From Byssochlamys sp. IMV 00236 (Eukaryota > Ascomycota > Eurotiomycetes > Eurotiales > Thermoascaceae): DNA of 64,000 nt. The notes under the pieces are model-generated. The model was not told the DNA's origin, did no database searches, and was given only the letters and a program-made list of their open reading frames with translations. The position numbers were made by a program, and so were the translations under genes. Below are positions 60,452-64,000 of the stretch, piece by piece. The DNA is taken from assembly GCA_001931875.2 (NCBI GenBank), contig MSJH02000818.1, positions 310,001 to 374,000 of the forward strand, written 5' to 3'. The stretch's first letter is position 1. Each line of letters starts with the position of its first letter.

Positions 60452-61922
60452 GCGCATCAGCTTCTTTCGCGCTGGCCAACCACTCACGGGATCTACCCTG
60501 GGTTAATCATACCCCCTTCTCCGATTTTCCTTCGCCCGCCTTTACTTTTTTCTCTCCACATATACCCAACGAGAATGGACGAGAATGCAAATGACGTGCA
60601 CGAATCCAATTGCGTATATGGAGTATATAATCTCTTATTCTTGCTTCTGTGTCCCTGGCGATCCAGGTATTATTGTATATCCCCTTTTATCCATTCCCGT
60701 TCCATCTCTCCTTCTGATTTTATTACTGTTTTATTCTACCACTACTTTTTGGAGGGCTGGACTTATAATCTTGGCTTTCCGCACATGGCTCTTCGCATCA
60801 CCGGGCCCATGGCCTATGTCGTGTTCTATTCAGCGTGATCTTTTTTTTTTCTTTTTCTTCTTATTTTTTGACTGGCCGGCATACAGACCTGTTCTAGGTG
60901 TTTGTTCCTAGGTATTTCTTGTCATTTTGATCCGCAGCAAGCGGCTGACTGTTTGATCCTTTCTCCGGTATATTCGTGTCGTGTCCCCCAGACTATTTGC
61001 GGGATGATTGGTAACCAGAAAGATATTCCATCTCGTGCATTTCCCCGTCGATATCTTGTCGTTTTTGGAGTCGCAGCAAGTATTTAAGTTACGTGGCCTT
61101 GGGAGAAAGTAGAGCCAATACGATTGAAAGGCTAAGCAGGCGGCGAGCACGCCATATGCTGTCGATCCCTAGTACCGTCTTTCCGGTCTCAGTGATCATA
61201 CCTAGTCGCTTCCAGAGGTGTAATCTGACCGATCAACAACAGCTAGTTAGATACTTGGCAAGGGCTCATGAATGTATGCACAGAAAGTCCGTCTCCGGGG
61301 AGATCACCCGAGCGATCGCAGGCGGTGTAGATCACGTGACAGTGCCGTACCGAGGCCCGTGCAGGATTGGGTTAGCTCCGGCAGTCTAGATGGACGTGTT
61401 TTTCCTGCTCCCTAGGACCTGCCAGCTCTACCAGCAGTCCAAGTAGAAAGCTTTCTGTATTATTATTTTTCTTTGCTGTCTGCCTGTCTCCGCCGTTCCT
61501 TTCACCGGCTGTGTGGAATCTCGTGTAATTCAATTCGATTCAATTCAATTCTTCTGGAATAATCATCCGGTGAGTGAGTTCAGTTCCCCCTGCCAGTCGT
61601 TGCCATCAATTGGGGCCCTTGCCCTTCGTCCAGCTCCGTCCGGCTATTGCAGCTGAGCAATGTCCCTGCCACCGCCACTGCGAGGCAATGAGCCGTGTAA
61701 TGCATTCTCCAGTGTGCTGCAGCGGCGGAGGGCCAACCAGCCGGACGTGTTGGGAAGATCTCAGACGATGAAGCTGGAAGAATCATGATGGCGGCAGCAT
61801 CAGGACAGCAGCCAAGCTTCGTGTCTGGCCCGTACAGGCTGACGGACTCTCGCACGCTTCTCTAGCCTTCGCGCCGTCTCGTCCACAGCCTCCGTGCCCC
61901 TCCCGAACGCGCAAAAGCAACA
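60452..61922. other. spaA 3' region and cyclophilin promoter
   Basis: 1.5 kb without a recognised gene. T-rich runs follow spaA. A direct repeat of AATTC-GATTC units lies at 61526-61552, about 370 bases before the cyclophilin start. Confidence 0.5.
61526..61552. repeat. ATTCA-type short direct repeat
   Basis: Four tandem units of the form TTCAA/TTCGA in the promoter region of the cyclophilin gene. Its significance is unknown. Confidence 0.6.
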
Positions 61923-62977
61923 ATGTTCTCCCGAAGCCTCAGGTCAACAATAACCCCACCTTGCTCTTCCTCCTCCTTTCGTCCCCTCTCCTCCATCCTC
62001 AATTGCAACAAGAGCCATCTCCAGCCTTTCCGTGCTTTCCATCAATCCTCGCCCATCATGTCCAACACCAAGGCTTTCTTCGACATCCAGTACGCCCCCG
62101 TCGGCTCTTCTGAGCGTAAGTCAATCCCCCCCTTGTTGCTCTATTCCCCTCGTCCCGCGGATGAAGGAAAAAAAAACCCGATGAGATTACCCCGCCATCT
62201 GGTGCTGCTCTCACCGTGGTGGCATCCCCCATCGGTCTTGTGCTTCGAGATCATCGTCTGCTATCATTCAATTGGCCATCGTAAGCTAACTGCTGCTGTT
62301 TCTTGGATGCTACAGCCAAGACGGGCCGCATCGTCTTCGAGCTCTTCGAGAAGGACGTCCCCAAGACCGCTCGCAACTTCCGTGAGCTTTGCAAGCGCGA
62401 GAAGCCCGAGGGTTACAAGGGCTCTTCCTTCCACCGTATCATCCCCCAGTTCATGCTCCAGGGTGGTGACTTCACCCGTGGCAACGTGAGTTCCTCCTCG
62501 TCATAGCTGTCTGTTCCTTGTCTCGTCGCCGTTTGCTGGCGTCCAGCCCACCCTGGCCATCGGATCTTGTATTGAGCGCTGTGCTCTGACTAACTCTTCT
62601 TCTTTGAATACAGGGCACTGGTGGCAAGTCCATCTACGGCGAGAAGTTCGCCGATGAGAACTTCATCTACAAGCACGACCGCCCGGGTCTTCTCTCCATG
62701 GCCAACGCTGGTCCCAACACGTAAGTTGGCCTTGCTCAGATACATACACCACGCTGGTGAACATGTTGATAGCTGACTTCTTCTCTGCAGCAACGGCTCC
62801 CAGTTCTTCATCACCACTGTCCCCACCTCGTGGCTCGACGGCAAGCACGTCGTCTTCGGCAAGGTCGCTGACGACGAGTCCTTCAAGGTTGTCAAGGAGA
62901 TCGAGGCTCTTGGCAGCTCCTCCGGCGCTGTCCGCTCTGCTGTCAAGCCCACCATCGTTGACTCTGGTGAGCTGTAA
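61923..62977 (+). CDS. Cyclophilin (peptidyl-prolyl cis-trans isomerase), probably dual-targeted
   Basis: Cyclosporin-binding prolyl isomerase. Exons 61923-62115, 62316-62485, 62614-62720 and 62791-62977 give 218 residues, all in phase. The CypA core reads [36 protein letters not shown] (catalytic Arg), [39 protein letters not shown] (cyclosporin-contact Trp) and HVVFGKV. The first 45 residues are Ser/Arg/Leu-rich without acidic residues, a likely mitochondrial presequence; the second ATG at 62058 (MSNTKAFFD) yields a 173-residue cytosolic form. Neurospora makes its cytosolic and mitochondrial cyclophilins from one gene in this way. The Aspergillus fumigatus counterpart, from memory, is the allergen Asp f 11. 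Confidence 0.94.
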
Positions 62978-64000
62978 ATGACCAGACGACGGTCCGCTCT
63001 CTGAGGTAGCAGGCGTCGGCCTTTGCCAATGCTGAATAATGGGTTAAAATCACCGGACGCTTTCTTGTGAAGCTAAGTCTTCGGCGGGTCTCTTGGAGAC
63101 TCGATAGTTGCAGATTATACCATCTACCTTAGCTTAGCAACAAGTTGCATATCTGGCACCATCTATTCCATTAATTCTCGTATGCGTAATCCTGACGCAT
63201 GCTAAGGCGTGGGGTATAGCATCCAAGACTATTCGGATATTTATGCCGAAATGGTTCAACGCGACAGCTATAATCGTTCTTGATGCTTGGTATAAGTAGC
63301 CGACCATATGCTTGTAACAGCTGCAGCCCTATAATTGAAATTCTACACGGTTATCAATCCTCTTAACAGATATGATTCCGATTGTCTATCACATTATCCA
63401 CACAGGTGGAACTCATTACTATCAGACACCACTATAATACATCTAGATATGTATTCTATTGCCTACACAAACTTATCCAGCATGGCACAGGTTCCAGACA
63501 AGAATGAAGATTCAAGAAAGGCAGAAACCCGTAAAGATCACATTCCCTTCATTACGAAGGAAAAGACTACGGATCCAGACTGAACTACGATCTTGTCCTG
63601 ATCCCAATCCCTTTCTCTTCAATCACATAATTGAGATGATCAAATAATACTAATAATAAAAAAAAAACTATTCTTAAATCATCCATGCAAGGTACAGTAC
63701 AGTACAGTACAGCACAGTTCTGCTCTAGTCTTGAAACTGGAAATCCATAAGTTGAGATCTTTATCTTTACGCATGTCATCTTCTATCAGGGAAAATGGTT
63801 GTGTTGTATTGATTGTAATCCGAGAAGGGGAGGGGAATAGAAGGGAAGAAGGTTAATTAGAGAGAGATATGTATACAGAGAAGGGGGAATCATATTTTTG
63901 TTTTGAAAAGAAAAAAAAAGGAAATAAATAACCCGGGTGTTTTCTGGGTAATAAGTTCTTTTCTTTTTCATTTCATCCACAACATGCAGTTACGCTAGTT
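62978..64000. other. Cyclophilin 3' flank
   Basis: AT-rich sequence without a recognised gene to the window end. A TACAG microsatellite lies at 63693-63714 and A/T runs near 63655-63668 and 63905-63920. Confidence 0.5.
63693..63714. repeat. TACAG microsatellite
   Basis: About four tandem TACAG units in non-coding sequence. No function assigned. Confidence 0.7.

Overview
The window is nuclear DNA of a filamentous ascomycete, most probably an Aspergillus or close relative (Eurotiales). The evidence is many short introns (about 50-140 nt) with GTRNGT donors and CTAAC/CTGAC branch sites, a six-HAMP group III histidine kinase, a CipC-like protein, and a housekeeping set whose order (histidine kinase, PheRS alpha, RPS21, IMP dehydrogenase, epsin, HMG-CoA reductase, Spa2, cyclophilin) I recall as broadly that of one Aspergillus fumigatus chromosome 2 region. 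That synteny is from memory and was not checked.

Layout. 0-16 kb is conserved core: nikA (-), frs2 (+), rps21 (-), a NUDT19-like Nudix hydrolase (-), imdA (-). From 16 to 27.7 kb the character changes to sparse, lineage-variable content: a possible frameshifted gene, a fungal orphan-family gene, a diverged ~102-bp tandem repeat, a PD-(D/E)XK nuclease-like gene, a Ty3/Gypsy integrase relic, a type II NADH dehydrogenase, a short-chain dehydrogenase, a DUF952 gene and MFS-like debris. Core resumes at 28.1-36.1 kb with IQGAP (sepG) and epsin (ent3). 36-48 kb is mixed: a relic paralogue of the nuclease gene, an orphan four-exon gene, an Nbp2-like SH3 gene, an O-methyltransferase relic and a secreted protein with a mature N-terminal histidine. 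48.4-63 kb holds a CipC-like gene, hmg1, spaA and a cyclophilin.

The genes do not form one pathway. sepG, spaA, ent3 and nbp2 belong to the polarity, septation, trafficking and signalling machinery of hyphal growth. nikA feeds the HOG osmostress pathway, which Nbp2 is known to tune in yeast. hmg1 commits carbon to sterols and imdA to guanine nucleotides.

CDS models were spliced by hand from donor, branch and acceptor sites, and reading phase was checked at every junction given. I saw no tRNA, rRNA or CRISPR. Most novel-looking material: the PD-(D/E)XK nuclease-like gene with its decayed second copy 18 kb away, the near-perfect 90-bp in-frame duplication inside the IQGAP IQ region, the three-copy diverged tandem repeat, and two genes with paired start codons suggesting dual targeting.
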